From positions 1 to 12,236 of the forward strand of contig JADYXV010000298.1 of assembly GCA_020853995.1 (NCBI GenBank): a stretch of 12,236 nt of DNA. The letters run 5' to 3'. The position numbers were made by a program, and so were the translations under genes. The notes under the pieces are model-generated. The model was not told the origin of the DNA, did no database searches, and saw only the letters and a program-made list of their open reading frames with translations. Positions 1 through 6,141 of the stretch are shown here, one piece after another; the first letter of the stretch is position 1; every line of letters starts with the position of its first letter. Source of the DNA: Novosphingobium sp. (GTDB lineage Bacteria > Pseudomonadota > Alphaproteobacteria > Sphingomonadales > Sphingomonadaceae).

Positions 1-90
1 AGCAGATGCCACCGATTTGGCGGCAATGCGCCGCAATCGCTTCCCTCTGCTACTCCCCTAAGCGATTACCCGTAGCGGATTGGAGAGTTC
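1..90 (+). other. Leader of the yifB-like gene; possible tail of an upstream gene
   Basis: One forward frame is open from the window edge and ends at a TAA at 59-61 (last residues NRFPLLLP). This could be the last 19 codons of an upstream gene, but the piece is too short to recognise. Another frame runs open to a TAG at 73-75. A Shine-Dalgarno-like GGAG at 82-85 lies five bases before the ATG at 91. I see no clear promoter, so the downstream gene may be read from further upstream. Confidence 0.25.
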
Positions 91-1599
91 ATGGTCGCAC
101 TGGTTTCGACGGTCGCCTATCTCGGGCTTGAGGCGCGCAGCGTCGAAGTGCAGTGCCAGGTTGCACCGGGGATGCCCGCGTTCAAGCTGGTGGGCCTGCC
201 GGACAAGGCCGTGGGTGAAAGCCGGGAACGGGTATCATCGGCGCTATCGGCGCTTGGCCTTGCGCTGCCGCCCAAACGCATCACCGTGAACTTGTCGCCC
301 GCTGACTTGCCCAAGGAAGGCTCGCACTATGATCTGCCCGTGGCGCTGGCGCTGCTGGCCGCGATGGGCGTGGTCGATCTGGAACAGATTGCCGATTATG
401 TGGCGGTAGGCGAACTGGCGCTGGATGGTCGCGTTTTGCCATCGCCCGGTGTGCTTTTGGCCGCGCTTCATGCCAGCGGGCAGGACAAGGGCCTGATCTG
501 CCCCGCTGCGCAAGGGCCGGAAGCGCGCTGGGCCAGCGGGATCGATGTGATCGCCGCGCCCGATCTGGTCGGACTGCTCAATCATCTGAAGGGTACGCAC
601 CGCCTGCCCGCACCGAAACAGGGTGAGGCCGAACCGCCGCGCCGCCGCGCCGATCTGAAACAGGTGAAGGGACAGGAAACCGCCAAGCGCGCGCTCGAAA
701 TCGCCGCGGCGGGCGCGCACAACCTGTTGATGAGCGGGCCGCCGGGAGCGGGCAAATCGCTGATGGCATCGTGCCTGCCCGGCATCCTGCCCGAACTGAC
801 GCCTGCCGAGGCGCTGGAAGTATCAATGGTGGCATCGGTGGCAGGAACGCTTGAGGATGGCCGGATCAGCCGCGCAAGGCCATTCCGCAGCCCTCATCAT
901 TCGGCTTCTATGGCGGCGTTAACCGGCGGCGGGTTGAAAGTGCGCCCCGGCGAAGTCAGCCTTGCGCATCTGGGCGTGCTGTTCCTTGATGAATTGCCCG
1001 AATTCCAGCGCGCTGTGCTCGATTCGCTCCGCCAACCGCTCGAAACCGGCGAGGTGACCGTGGCGCGCGCCAATGCCCATGTCACCTTCCCTGCGCGCGT
1101 TCAACTCATCGCCGCGATGAACCCATGCCGCTGCGGGCATCTGGGCGATCCCGCGCTGGGGTGCAGCCGCGCCCCGCGCTGTGCCGCCGATTATCAATCC
1201 AAGGTATCAGGCCCGCTGCTGGACAGGATCGATCTGCACGTCGAGGTTGATCCGGTTTCTGCCGCCGATCTCGCGCTGCCCCCGCCTGCCGAGGGATCGG
1301 ATCAGGTGGCTGCCCGCGTGGCCCGCGCCCGCGCCATCCAGACTGCGCGGCTGGAGGGTACAGGCCGTCGCACCAATGCCGAACTTGATGCCGAACTGCT
1401 TGATACTTACGCCACTCCGGATGAGGCAGGCCGCCGTCTGCTGGCCCAAGCCGCCGAAGCGATGCGGCTGTCAGCGCGCGGCTACACCCGCATGCTGCGC
1501 GTGGCGCGCACCATCGCCGATCTGGGCGGCGCAGACACCGTGGGCCGCATCCACATCGCCGAAGCGCTCAGCTATCGCAGAGTCGCGCCTCGGGCTTAG
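91..1599 (+). CDS. comM: YifB/ComM family Mg-chelatase-like AAA+ ATPase
   Basis: This is a 502-residue cytoplasmic AAA+ ATPase of the YifB/ComM family, a usual length for it. The N-terminal third (about 15-140, with FKLVGLPDKAVGESRERV) is the ChlI-like domain. The central Mg-chelatase ATPase core follows, with Walker A GPPGAGKS at 216-223 and Walker B VLFLDE at 296-301. A family-typical cysteine cluster (C346, C348, C358, C364) precedes LLDRIDL, and the C-terminal Mg-chelatase domain covers about 405-497. In Vibrio and Haemophilus, ComM is a helicase that promotes branch migration during natural transformation; family members also occur in bacteria not known to be competent, so the role here is inferred. 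The ATG at 91 is chosen for its GGAG and family-like N-terminus (MVALVSTVAYLGLEA). The gene ends directly against a palindromic repeat. Confidence 0.93.
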   Translation: MVALVSTVAYLGLEARSVEVQCQVAPGMPAFKLVGLPDKAVGESRERVSSALSALGLALPPKRITVNLSPADLPKEGSHYDLPVALALLAAMGVVDLEQIADYVAVGELALDGRVLPSPGVLLAALHASGQDKGLICPAAQGPEARWASGIDVIAAPDLVGLLNHLKGTHRLPAPKQGEAEPPRRRADLKQVKGQETAKRALEIAAAGAHNLLMSGPPGAGKSLMASCLPGILPELTPAEALEVSMVASVAGTLEDGRISRARPFRSPHHSASMAALTGGGLKVRPGEVSLAHLGVLFLDELPEFQRAVLDSLRQPLETGEVTVARANAHVTFPARVQLIAAMNPCRCGHLGDPALGCSRAPRCAADYQSKVSGPLLDRIDLHVEVDPVSAADLALPPPAEGSDQVAARVARARAIQTARLEGTGRRTNAELDAELLDTYATPDEAGRRLLAQAAEAMRLSARGYTRMLRVARTIADLGGADTVGRIHIAEALSYRRVAPRA

Positions 1600-1600
1600 A

Positions 1601-1759
1601 TGTTTCGCGCAGAGGCGGGGAGGAAGCAGAGATCAGAGAGATTTTGCGCTGCACGCCGTTTTATTGCCATTTGAGGCAAGGTTGAGAACGCAAGGCGGCT
1701 TCGCCGCAGTTTGCAGCGTCTCTGTGCCCTCTGCTTTCTCTGCGCCTCTGCGCGAAACA
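1601..1759. repeat. 159-bp palindromic intergenic repeat (31-bp inverted arms)
   Basis: The arms at 1601-1631 and 1729-1759 are reverse complements with three mismatches in 31 bases. Partial complementarity continues inward (CAGAGAGA... against ...GTCTCTG). The centre holds a small GCGGC-TTC-GCCGC hairpin near 1695-1707. The element fills almost the whole gap between the convergent yifB-like and glsB-like genes, starting two bases after the yifB stop. It resembles dispersed palindromic repeats of alphaproteobacterial genomes, from memory only. As RNA it would form a long hairpin that could end or protect both transcripts. There is no coding signal inside. Confidence 0.75.
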
Positions 1760-1763
1760 AGAA

Positions 1764-2012
1764 TTACAAGCTACGCCCGATAAGGATCAGCAGCATCGCG
1801 CCCACGACCGAGGCCAGACAGCCCGCGCGATTCACGCCATCGCCAAAGTTGCCGCTGCTGCGCGAACTGGCAAACAGGCCCGCAATCAACGCACCGCCCA
1901 CGCCCAGCAAGATCGTCTTGAACAGCCCGATATCGACAGCGCCGGGATAAAAGAACCGTGCGAGCACACCGACGATCAACCCGGTGAAAACGATCGAAAG
2001 AATATTCAGCAT
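1764..2012 (-). CDS. GlsB/YeaQ/YmgE family small membrane protein
   Basis: This is an 82-residue, very hydrophobic protein of the GlsB/YeaQ/YmgE (transglycosylase-associated) family, named for a loose association; its molecular function is not settled. It starts MLNILSIVFTGLIVGVLARF and has three predicted membrane helices (about 4-20, 30-48, 62-80), with Gly-rich GVGGALIAGLF in the second, as is usual. The frame is open upstream to 2177, but I choose the ATG at 2010-2012. A GGAG lies seven bases before it, the family begins at this Met, and the upstream extension is Cys/Ser-rich and unlike the family. The gene is convergent with the yifB-like gene and separated from it by the palindromic repeat. 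Family members are often stress-induced; nothing in the sequence shows that here. Confidence 0.88.
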   Translation of the reverse strand: MLNILSIVFTGLIVGVLARFFYPGAVDIGLFKTILLGVGGALIAGLFASSRSSGNFGDGVNRAGCLASVVGAMLLILIGRSL

Positions 2013-2203
2013 GCTGGCGCTCCATTTCTGTGGACACAGCATATGGTGTCTGTTGACCGGTTCTTGTCCACAATTTGCTGACGTGCACCAAATATATTCC
2101 AACGATCGACAATCGGCACTTGAGTTGCCGCTTCTCCCACGCGTCGCTGCACTGCAGCATAGAGTTAGGGGCGACAAAGCGAATCGGGCCTGCGACGAAT
2201 CGA

Positions 2204-2393
2204 GTCCCCCTCAGCACCATTACCCCCTTGTGCCAGAATGTGGTTAAGGCACTAAGGATGGTGGTTGGATCGGGGGACACCCTCTAGATATAGAGGGGCA
2301 TCGTTCAGTTGTAGCTGAACAATGCGACCAAATCGGTGATGTGAACACGCGCATTCGGGCGCATCAGGGTACACTCGTAATTAGGGTGCCCTG
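2204..2393. other. Run of hairpins in a GC-poor gap; possible structured RNA or leader
   Basis: The 408 bases between the glsB-like start and the ORF at 2421 hold no recognised gene but several adjoining inverted repeats. Hairpin 1, 2204-2278, pairs GTCCCCC with GGGGGAC, CACCAT with ATGGTG, and CCTTGTGCC with GGCACTAAGG (one bulge). Hairpin 2, 2280-2297, has 7-bp arms CCCTCTA/TAGAGGG around GATA. Hairpin 3, 2298-2325, has 11-bp arms with one mismatch around TTGTAG. A weak one lies near 2337-2366, and hairpin 4, about 2365-2393, pairs CAGGGTACACT with AGGGTGCCCTG imperfectly. I matched no known riboswitch or ncRNA; there is no B12-box-like GCCACTG. It could be the leader of the following small ORF, an independent RNA, or a degraded mobile element. 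Confidence 0.4.
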
Positions 2394-2420
2394 CAATCGA
2401 CATATTCGGGGTATCGACAA

Positions 2421-2603
2421 ATGGTGAACAGAAAGAATGCGCCCGTTGAAGTTACGGGTTATCGGAACGTTTGGCTGCCTACGTTTAACGCGAATGATGA
2501 AATGATCTCTGAGCGTTGGTGGTCGGTAAAGCAAGAACTGTATGCAGATGAAGACTTCCTACCTTGGAACGATGAATCCGGATCGGATATTCCCCCGTTC
2601 TAA
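2421..2603 (+). CDS. Hypothetical 60-residue acidic protein
   Basis: I do not recognise this ORF. It would encode 60 residues, soluble, Trp-rich (four Trp) and acidic towards the end (ELYADEDFLPW, NDESGSDIPPF), with no signal peptide or membrane segment. Codon third positions are only about half G/C by hand count, far below the neighbouring housekeeping genes, so it is either recently acquired or not a normal gene of this genome. Initiation is weak: GGGG about nine bases before the ATG, with a GTG as second codon. It lies downstream of the hairpin run and about 210 bases before nrdA. The full-length open frame and protein-like composition are the only support. Confidence 0.4.
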   Translation: MVNRKNAPVEVTGYRNVWLPTFNANDEMISERWWSVKQELYADEDFLPWNDESGSDIPPF

Positions 2604-2693
2604 AGGGCAATTAAGCTCTGGATAAATCTGTTGACGGCACGGCCATGAAGATTCATAAAAACACCACAATTTGTGATGTGCGGGGGACGCAGC

Positions 2694-2734
2694 CACCATA
2701 GATAGTGGCCGTCGTATGTATTGTATAGATTAGG
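2694..2734 (+). promoter_or_regulatory. Candidate NrdR-box region upstream of nrdA
   Basis: The 14-mer CACCATAGATAGTG at 2694-2707 agrees at 12 of 14 positions with the core of the NrdR box (CACwATATATwGTG) that represses ribonucleotide reductase genes in many bacteria. A second, weaker site sharing the ATAGAT centre is at 2721-2734. Start-to-start distance is 27 bases, unlike the two- or three-turn spacing usually seen, which lowers confidence. The second site overlaps a possible -10 (TATAGA, 2724-2729). A separate promoter, TTGACG (2631-2636), 17-bp spacer, CATAAA (2654-2659), lies upstream. No nrdR gene is in this window. Confidence 0.4.
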
Positions 2735-2817
2735 TATTGAGCAGTCGGGCGGCGTATGGTCGTCCCGACGCCGACCGATTCGTGCATACTCCCCCACGCA
2801 CTAAGAGGGGAAATTGC

Positions 2818-4869
2818 ATGGATTTTCGGGACGTTTCTTCAAGCTCTCAACTCGGACTCGAAATGGTTGGGGTGGAGGCGACCGTACCGAGCGGAACTGA
2901 ATCTGCTGCCAACGGTACGGTTCAAACTGACAGTTCCGAAAGTAAGCCTGTTATGCATATGAATACCCAGGACGCTGGCAGCGATGCGCTGGTCGCCGGA
3001 ATGGCGGCAACCGTTGCAGCAGCGGCGATTGCTGCGGCTGAACCCGTCAGCGATTCCAAGAAGGTCAATCCGCGCAGGTTCACCATCGTCACCGATCATT
3101 CGCGTGATGCGCGCCTGACCGATTTCGGCAAGGATACGCTGGACGACCGCTATCTGCTGCCGGGTGAAAAGTATCAGGATCTGTTCGCGCGCGTGGCCGA
3201 TGCCTATGCCGATGATCAGGAACACGCCCAGCGCCTGTATGATTACATTTCAAAGCTGTGGTTCATGCCCGCAACGCCGGTGCTGTCCAACGGCGGCACC
3301 GGACGCGGGTTGCCGATCTCGTGCTACCTCAACTCGGTTGATGACAGCCTTGAAGGCATCGTTGCCACGTGGAACGAAAACGTCTGGCTCGCCTCGCGCG
3401 GCGGCGGCATCGGCACATATTGGGGCCAGGTGCGCGGCATTGGTGAATCGGTCGGCCTGAACGGCAAGACCAGCGGCATCATCCCCTTCGTGCGCGTGAT
3501 GGATTCGCTGACCCTTGCGATCAGCCAGGGTTCGCTGCGCCGTGGTTCGGCGGCGTGCTATCTTGATGTGTCGCACCCCGAAATCGAAGAATTCCTCGAA
3601 ATCCGCAAACCTTCGGGTGATTTCAACCGCAAGGCGCTGAACCTGCACCACGGCGTTTTGCTGACCGATGAATTCATGGAAGCGGTGCGCGATGGCCGCG
3701 AGCATCACTTGCGTTCACCCAAGGACGGTTCGATCCGTGCCACGGTGGATGCGCGTTCGCTGTTCCAGAAGCTGGTCGAAACCCGCCTTGCCACAGGCGA
3801 ACCCTATATCGTCTTTGCCGATACCGTGAACCGCATGATGCCAAAGCATCACCGCGATCTTGGGCTGAAGGTTTCCACCTCGAACCTGTGTTCGGAAATC
3901 ACCCTGCCAACCGGCCGCGACCACCTCGGCAATGACCGTACGGCGGTGTGCTGCCTGTCATCACTGAATCTTGAAACGTGGGACGAATGGAACGGCGACA
4001 AGCTGTTCATCGAAGACGTGCTGCGCTTCCTTGATAACGTGCTGCAAGACTACATCGACCGCGCACCCAGCGTGATGGACCGCGCCAAGTATTCGGCGAT
4101 GCGCGAACGCAGCGTCGGCATGGGCGTAATGGGCTTCCATTCGTTCCTGCAGATGAAGGGCATCGGCTTTGAATCCGCCATGGCCAAGGCGTGGAACCTC
4201 AAGATGTTCAAGCACATCGCGGCCAAGGCGGATGAAGCCTCGCTGATGCTGGCGCAGGAACGCGGGCCTTGCCCGGATGCGGCCGATATGGGCGTGATGC
4301 AGCGTTTTTCATGCAAGATGGCGATTGCGCCTACGGCATCGATCAGCATCATCTGCGGCGGCACATCGGCCTGTATCGAACCGATCCCGGCCAACATCTA
4401 TACGCACAAGACGCTGTCGGGCTCGTTCGTGGTCAAGAACCCGTACCTGCAAAAGCTGCTGGCCGAAAAGTCCAAGGATTCCACCAATGTGTGGAACACG
4501 ATCCTCGAAAACGGCGGCTCGATCCAACACCTTGATTTCCTCAGCCCTGAGGAAAAGGCGGTTTACAAGACCAGCTTCGAAATCGACCAGCGTTGGCTGC
4601 TTGAATTTGCAGCTGATCGCACACCCTATATCGATCAGGCCCAGTCGCTGAACCTCTACATTCCCGCAGACGTTGATAAGTGGGATCTGATGATGCTCCA
4701 CTTCCAGGCGTGGGAACGCGGCATCAAGAGCCTCTATTACCTGCGTTCAAAGTCCGTGCAGCGCGCAGGCTTTGCCGGTGGGGTCGAGGCTGACAACACC
4801 GCCGCCGCGCCCGTGATGGAGCTGGCCGCAGCCGAGACCGACTACGAGGAATGCCTCGCCTGTCAGTAA
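2818..4869 (+). CDS. nrdA: Ribonucleoside-diphosphate reductase, class I alpha subunit (NrdA)
   Basis: The catalytic subunit of class I ribonucleotide reductase, 683 residues; with NrdB it reduces ribonucleoside diphosphates to deoxy forms in the cytoplasm. Key residues counted from the ATG at 2818: C169 (SCYLNSV), N356, C358 and E360 in the active-site NLCSE, C378 (VCCLSSLN) as partner of C169, radical-transfer tyrosines Y640-Y641 (SLYYLRSKS), and the C-terminal thiol pair C679/C682 (ECLACQ). I chose ATG 2818 because AGAGGGG precedes it by seven bases; the frame opens at a TTG at 2737 without support. Residues 1-85 are Ser/Ala/Thr-rich with no similarity to the ATP-cone found at this position in E. 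coli NrdA, so overall dATP inhibition may be missing. The first 45 or so codons share the lower GC of the upstream gap, and Met46 or Met48 could be the ancestral start. Confidence 0.95.
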   Translation: MDFRDVSSSSQLGLEMVGVEATVPSGTESAANGTVQTDSSESKPVMHMNTQDAGSDALVAGMAATVAAAAIAAAEPVSDSKKVNPRRFTIVTDHSRDARLTDFGKDTLDDRYLLPGEKYQDLFARVADAYADDQEHAQRLYDYISKLWFMPATPVLSNGGTGRGLPISCYLNSVDDSLEGIVATWNENVWLASRGGGIGTYWGQVRGIGESVGLNGKTSGIIPFVRVMDSLTLAISQGSLRRGSAACYLDVSHPEIEEFLEIRKPSGDFNRKALNLHHGVLLTDEFMEAVRDGREHHLRSPKDGSIRATVDARSLFQKLVETRLATGEPYIVFADTVNRMMPKHHRDLGLKVSTSNLCSEITLPTGRDHLGNDRTAVCCLSSLNLETWDEWNGDKLFIEDVLRFLDNVLQDYIDRAPSVMDRAKYSAMRERSVGMGVMGFHSFLQMKGIGFESAMAKAWNLKMFKHIAAKADEASLMLAQERGPCPDAADMGVMQRFSCKMAIAPTASISIICGGTSACIEPIPANIYTHKTLSGSFVVKNPYLQKLLAEKSKDSTNVWNTILENGGSIQHLDFLSPEEKAVYKTSFEIDQRWLLEFAADRTPYIDQAQSLNLYIPADVDKWDLMMLHFQAWERGIKSLYYLRSKSVQRAGFAGGVEADNTAAAPVMELAAAETDYEECLACQ

Positions 4870-4940
4870 CTCTCTGTATTTGAGGTAACTTCATGCCTAC
4901 CCCGGCAGTCATAGCACGTCCCAAGACGTCCGACCGGCTG

Positions 4941-4956
4941 CCGGGAGGTGTCCCGG
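4941..4956 (+). terminator. Hairpin downstream of nrdA, no T tract
   Basis: Arms CCGGGA and TCCCGG enclose GGTG, 72 bases after the nrdA stop. There is no T run, so intrinsic termination is doubtful. A second short stem CCGC/GCGG followed by TTTTG lies at about 5041-5056. Either could reduce read-through from nrdA into the PepSY-type gene. The rest of the 4870-5100 gap holds nothing I can name. Confidence 0.25.
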
Positions 4957-5054
4957 TGTTACAAATCACGACATTTCGCGGCTTGCCGGTCAGTCCCGCT
5001 ATGTCCAATAGCAATCCTGCTTGCACGATCCCAGTCAAGCCCGCTAAGGCGGTT

Positions 5055-5084
5055 TTGTCTAGTTCTGCGATCTATTCGCATTAT
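5055..5084 (+). promoter_or_regulatory. Candidate sigma-70-like promoter of the PepSY-type gene
   Basis: TTGTCT at 5055-5060 and CATTAT at 5079-5084 are separated by 18 bases. Transcription would begin near 5091, about ten bases before the ATG at 5101. That is a very short leader and would exclude most of the AAAGG at 5087-5091 as a ribosome site. The call rests on hexamer likeness and spacing alone. Confidence 0.3.
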
Positions 5085-5100
5085 CAAAAGGTTTCGTATC

Positions 5101-5478
5101 ATGCGCAAGTGGCACCGGTGGATCACGGTATTTTTCGGCGTGTTCATGCTGTGGATGGCCTTCACCGGCGTCGCCAGCCACATCACCGCTCTCTGGCCAG
5201 CGGGCGAACAGGCCGGACCGCCGCCCGTCCCTGCGGGCTTCGTCTGCCCCGAAACCATGATGTGCCGGCCCAAGGCACCTCCGGGTGGGGTGAAGTCGCT
5301 GGTCGGCTGGTTCCATCACCTGCATTCGGGCGAGGAATTCGGCCCCGTCGGCACCGCAATCTCGCTGATGACCGGCTTTGCCCTGCTGTTCTTCAGCATT
5401 TCGGGCCTGTGGATGTATTTCACGATGTGGAAAAACCGCAAGGATCGCGGAATCAAGCCGGGCATGTTCTGGAAGTAG
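5101..5478 (+). CDS. PepSY-type two-helix membrane protein
   Basis: A 125-residue inner-membrane protein resembling the ends of PepSY-associated TM (PepSY_TM) proteins. Helix 1 covers about 8-31 after the typical MRKWHRW start, and helix 2 about 84-110 (GTAISLMTGFALLFFSISGL). Between them is a roughly 50-residue loop with a Cys pair (C49, C55) and the His cluster FHHLHSGEEFG (H72, H73, H75), a signature of the family. A basic tail follows (KNRKDRGIKPGMFWK). Full-length PepSY_TM proteins are larger and some are linked to iron uptake or flavin/heme reductases; this is a minimal form. The frame is open further upstream, but the ATG at 5101 gives the family start. It lies between nrdA and nrdB, so a link to iron or redox supply for the reductase is imaginable but unproven. 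Confidence 0.75.
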   Translation: MRKWHRWITVFFGVFMLWMAFTGVASHITALWPAGEQAGPPPVPAGFVCPETMMCRPKAPPGGVKSLVGWFHHLHSGEEFGPVGTAISLMTGFALLFFSISGLWMYFTMWKNRKDRGIKPGMFWK

Positions 5479-5496
5479 AGCGTCGCGCTTCTTCCC

Positions 5497-5553
5497 CCCT
5501 CCCGCTTGCGGGAGGGAGTTTCTACCTCACCCCCCTCCCGCTTGCGGGAGGGG
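5497..5553. repeat. Two tandem REP-like palindromes
   Basis: Two copies of one perfect palindrome lie after the PepSY-type stop: 5497-5516 (CCCTCCCGCTTGCGGGAGGG) and 5532-5553 (the same with one more C/G pair at each end). A GTCGGGGGAGGGCC-like tail follows the second copy. The pair sits between convergent genes and would form strong stem-loops for both transcripts. It belongs to a GC-rich repeat type I associate with sphingomonad intergenic DNA, from memory. A degraded relative lies at 7262-7296. Confidence 0.75.
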
Positions 5554-5597
5554 TCGGGGGAGGGCCTGACTTAAGCCCTACCCCCTCACCTGCAAAC

Positions 5598-5885
5598 TTA
5601 CTCTTCTTCTTCAAACAACTCGTGGGCCACGTCACCATTCGCCGAAAGGCGCACCGTGTTGCCCTCCACTTCGGCGACCAGCCCGCACGACAGGTAATGA
5701 TGGTGGCCCGAATGGGTGCCGCCTTCGTGCCCCGCATCGTTTTCCGCCTTGGTCAGCTTGATACGATGGCCGACGATGCCATCAACGGTGCCTACGTGCG
5801 TGCCGTCCGCGCCGATCACTTCCATGTGTTCGCGGATATGCGCCGACCAATCGGCGTTCGCGTTTTCGGTTTCATGTTCGCCCAT
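5598..5885 (-). CDS. DUF2171 domain-containing protein
   Basis: A 95-residue soluble protein with the DUF2171 pattern: IREHMEVIGADGTHVGTVDG near the N-terminus, then RIKLTKAEND, then a His-rich GHHHYLSCGLV segment, and an acidic end (HELFEEEE). The family has a PRC-barrel-like look and no established function; members are common in alphaproteobacteria. The ATG at 5883-5885 has a strong AGGAGA six bases before it. The gene runs opposite to its neighbours: convergent with the PepSY-type gene across the tandem palindromes and divergent from nrdB, with which it shares a gap of about 256 bases. The His cluster (about 64-68) could bind metal, which is inference only. Confidence 0.85.
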   Translation of the reverse strand: MGEHETENANADWSAHIREHMEVIGADGTHVGTVDGIVGHRIKLTKAENDAGHEGGTHSGHHHYLSCGLVAEVEGNTVRLSANGDVAHELFEEEE

Positions 5886-6086
5886 GGCAAATCTCCTGCG
5901 GTATCAGTAACGTCTGGCCTTCCCGGAGCATCCGGCGGCCTTATGACCAGAACCGCCAGCGGCCGCGCCCGTTCCGCAATATTCCACCACCGCACAGCAA
6001 TGGCGCGAAATCTGTCCTTCAAGGCCATGTCCTTCAAGGCATGCCGAAACCGCACCACTATCCACGGCCAAGCACCTTCGCGCGCT

Positions 6087-6114
6087 TTGCCCGCACCCAA
6101 CCCATCCCTATATT
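6087..6114 (+). promoter_or_regulatory. Candidate nrdB promoter
   Basis: TTGCCC (6087-6092) and TATATT (6109-6114) are 16 bases apart, which would place the transcript start around 6121 and leave a leader of about 20 bases before the nrdB ATG at 6142. The bases CCCTATAT (6106-6113) across the -10 resemble half of an NrdR box, but the other half is not conserved. A GGA at 6130-6132 would serve as a weak ribosome site. A 14-15-bp direct duplication (TGTCCTTCAAGGC) lies upstream at about 6012-6040. Confidence 0.4.
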
Positions 6115-6141
6115 ACCAGAATCAATACAGGACGCCCGATC

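Noticed and set aside
2013..2177. Longer start for the glsB-like protein (to 2177)
   Set aside because: The extra 55 residues are Cys/Ser-rich and unlike the family, while Met at 2012 has GGAG seven bases upstream and the family N-terminus.
2204..2420. Cobalamin riboswitch before the nrdA region
   Set aside because: No B12-box-like GCCACTG or matching core was found, and an ORF lies between this region and nrdA.
2737..2817. Upstream TTG start for nrdA (27 more residues)
   Set aside because: TTG without a ribosome site, overlapping the candidate NrdR/promoter region. ATG 2818 has AGAGGGG at good spacing.
5816..6100. 94-codon minus-strand frame overlapping the DUF2171 start
   Set aside because: The basic and Trp-containing composition looks superficially protein-like, but it overlaps the well-supported DUF2171 start and its ribosome site in another frame and shows no family signature.
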